Shown: piece after piece, positions 62,686 through 64,000 of the stretch | How the letters are laid out: each line of letters begins with the position of its first letter | Numbering within the stretch: position 1 is the stretch's first letter | Source of the DNA: CAXXOK01 sp963678055 | Lineage (GTDB): Bacteria; Bacillota; Clostridia; Christensenellales; Aristaeellaceae | Assembly: GCA_963678055.1 (NCBI GenBank) | Contig: OY782679.1 | Location: 744,001-808,000, forward strand | Direction of reading: 5' to 3' | DNA length: 64,000 bases | Program-made: the position numbers and the translations under genes | The notes under the pieces: model-generated | Seen by the model: only the letters and a program-made list of their open reading frames with translations | Databases searched by the model: none | Told to the model about the DNA's origin: nothing

Positions 62686-63382
62686 TATTATCACGTTACG
62701 CAATATCAACAAGGTGTATGGCACCGAAGTACAAACGCAGGTGCTGTTTGACATCAGCCTGGATATACAGGCACAGTCTTTCTCCTCGATCATCGGGGCG
62801 TCGGGCTCAGGGAAAAGCACTCTGCTCAACATTATCAGCACGCTGGACAAACCGACCAGCGGCGAAGTGCTGATTGACGGTACGCAGACATCCACTATGT
62901 CCAAAGCCGAACTGGCGAAGCTGCGCAACGAGCGCATCGGCTTTGTGTTCCAGTTCCATTACCTGCTACCGGAGTTTTCGGCGCTGGAAAATGTGCTGAT
63001 GCCCGCGCGCATCCGCGACGGGAAAATCACCAAGGATACCATGGACAGGGCGCGCGAGCTGATGCGTTTGATGGACATTGAAAAGGTGGCAAACAACAAC
63101 GCCGCCAAAATGTCCGGCGGCCAGCAGCAGCGCACCTCCATCGCCCGCGCATTGATCAACAACCCCAAGATTATTCTGGCGGATGAACCCACCGGCAACC
63201 TGGACAGCGAATCCACCGAAGTCGTGTACGATATTATGCGCGATATTAACGAACGCTTTCATACCACGTTTTTGGTGATTACTCACGACCGCAAAATTGC
63301 CCAGAAGGCAGACCGTATTATTGAAATTAAGGATGGTAAACTTCATCTGGACTTGCAAAACAAGCTGCACCAAGCTGTGTAG
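62678..63382 (+). CDS. ABC transporter ATPase, LolD/MacB type
   Basis: 234 residues. Walker A GASGSGKST, signature MSGGQQQR, Walker B IILADEPTGNLD, and D-loop and H-loop (VITHDR). It shares the transcript with the permease and the B12-binding protein. Confidence 0.95.
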   Translation: MDNIITLRNINKVYGTEVQTQVLFDISLDIQAQSFSSIIGASGSGKSTLLNIISTLDKPTSGEVLIDGTQTSTMSKAELAKLRNERIGFVFQFHYLLPEFSALENVLMPARIRDGKITKDTMDRARELMRLMDIEKVANNNAAKMSGGQQQRTSIARALINNPKIILADEPTGNLDSESTEVVYDIMRDINERFHTTFLVITHDRKIAQKADRIIEIKDGKLHLDLQNKLHQAV

Positions 63383-63394
63383 AAAGGGTTTTCC

Positions 63395-64000
63395 ATGGCC
63401 ATCGGGTATGCTTGCGTCCATATTGGAAGCAAGGAAACAAAACTGTCCACGCTCAGGCTTGCCGGTGCAACGCCGGAAGCCCTGAAAACCGTGATTGCAC
63501 GGAACCTGCGTGCCCTTAGCGCGATGCTGCGCTACAACGCGGATAGCGGCATTAAGCTGTTTCGCATCAGTTCCGATATCATTCCACTGGCGTCCCACCC
63601 GGCGATGACGCTGGACTGGCAAACGGAGTTTCGGGATACACTTTCGCAAATCGGCAGCGATCTCAAGCGCTACGGTATGCGCGTGTCTATGCATCCGGGG
63701 CAGTACACGGTGCTAAACTCGCCAACCCCTGCTATCGTAGAAAAAGCCGTGGCGGATTTGCAGTATCATACTGCGCTGCTGGATGCGCTTGGATGCGACA
63801 CGAAAAGCAAAATCATTTTGCATGTCGGCGGGGTCTATGGTGATAAACCAGCGGCTATGCGTCGCTTTGTGGAAGCTGTTGAAGCACTGGATAGCGGAAT
63901 AAAAGCCCGCCTGGTGATTGAAAACGATGATGTATCGTTTACCGCGGCAGATGTGCTGGCAATCTCAAAGTTAACCGGCTTGCCGGGTGTGTTTGATGTA
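63395..64000 (+). CDS. uvsE: UV DNA damage endonuclease UvsE (partial)
   Basis: 202 codons to the window edge. UvsE cuts DNA 5' to UV photoproducts and abasic sites using a TIM barrel with metal ions. Family motifs are clear: MAIGYACVHIG start, FRISSDIIPLASHP, MHPGQYTVLNSP with a metal His, LHVGGVYGDK and VIENDD. AAAGGG lies 8 nt before the ATG. The start is intact and the C-terminal third lies outside the window. Confidence 0.93.
   Translation, partial: MAIGYACVHIGSKETKLSTLRLAGATPEALKTVIARNLRALSAMLRYNADSGIKLFRISSDIIPLASHPAMTLDWQTEFRDTLSQIGSDLKRYGMRVSMHPGQYTVLNSPTPAIVEKAVADLQYHTALLDALGCDTKSKIILHVGGVYGDKPAAMRRFVEAVEALDSGIKARLVIENDDVSFTAADVLAISKLTGLPGVFDV

Overview
The window looks like a piece of a Clostridia-type Firmicutes chromosome. 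Ribosome-binding sites are strong AGGAGG-like, and there is a YesM/YesN two-component system beside a sugar ABC importer, a thioredoxin-thioredoxin reductase fusion, a DUF1847 protein and a CCA-encoding tRNA-Arg. Ordinary, GC-richer chromosome lies at both ends. AT-richer accessory DNA lies between about 15 and 49.5 kb, with a small accessory patch at 5.3-6.6 kb.

Left flank (1-5.3 kb): a nucleoside/simple-sugar ABC importer (ATPase plus a permease cut by the window edge), a nitroreductase, a rhodanese lipoprotein, a short-chain dehydrogenase, MscL and an intact tRNA-Arg(CCG). The 3' half of this tRNA is copied at 15.33 kb and 47.69 kb. Each of the first two copies is followed by a terminator and then by the decayed 3' end of a tyrosine-recombinase gene. 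A fourth terminator with related flanking DNA lies at 49.29 kb. I read this as a row of integrative elements, or their remnants, stacked at one tRNA gene, with no intact integrase left.

Segment A (5.3-15.3 kb) holds a small membrane protein and a complete carbohydrate uptake locus (YesN and YesM homologues, two solute-binding proteins, two permeases). Segment B (15.4-47.7 kb) is a defence-type island. Its left part is worn: a sigma-like fragment, a papain-fold-like protein, a HEPN fragment, a frameshifted copy of the segment A membrane protein, an Ltp-like superinfection-exclusion candidate and a broken ribbon-helix-helix gene. Its right part is two large operons that diverge from a 570-bp control region near 29.5 kb. 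The minus-strand operon encodes a TerB-N-like membrane protein, a BREX-type P-loop ATPase, an Lhr-like DEAD/DEAH helicase and a SIR2-domain protein. The plus-strand operon encodes a secreted/membrane vWA protein, a tubulin/FtsZ-like GTPase of nearly 1200 residues, an unrecognised 862-residue protein, a zinc-ribbon GTPase, a GAP1-like protein, a small membrane protein and a second membrane protein built like the first but with its metal site lost. I think this pair of operons is the most unusual system here. It is plausibly an NTP-driven, membrane-linked conflict system, but that is inference. Segment C (47.7-49.3 kb) holds a frameshifted proteasome-like Ntn-hydrolase gene.

Right flank (49.5-64 kb): DUF1847 protein, thioredoxin-thioredoxin reductase fusion, a five-gene oligopeptide/dipeptide ABC importer, an RpiR regulator with a candidate operator, a RocB-like M20 peptidase, a PNPOx-like flavoprotein, a B12-binding protein translationally coupled to an FtsX/LolCD-type ABC pair, and the start of the UV-damage endonuclease uvsE.
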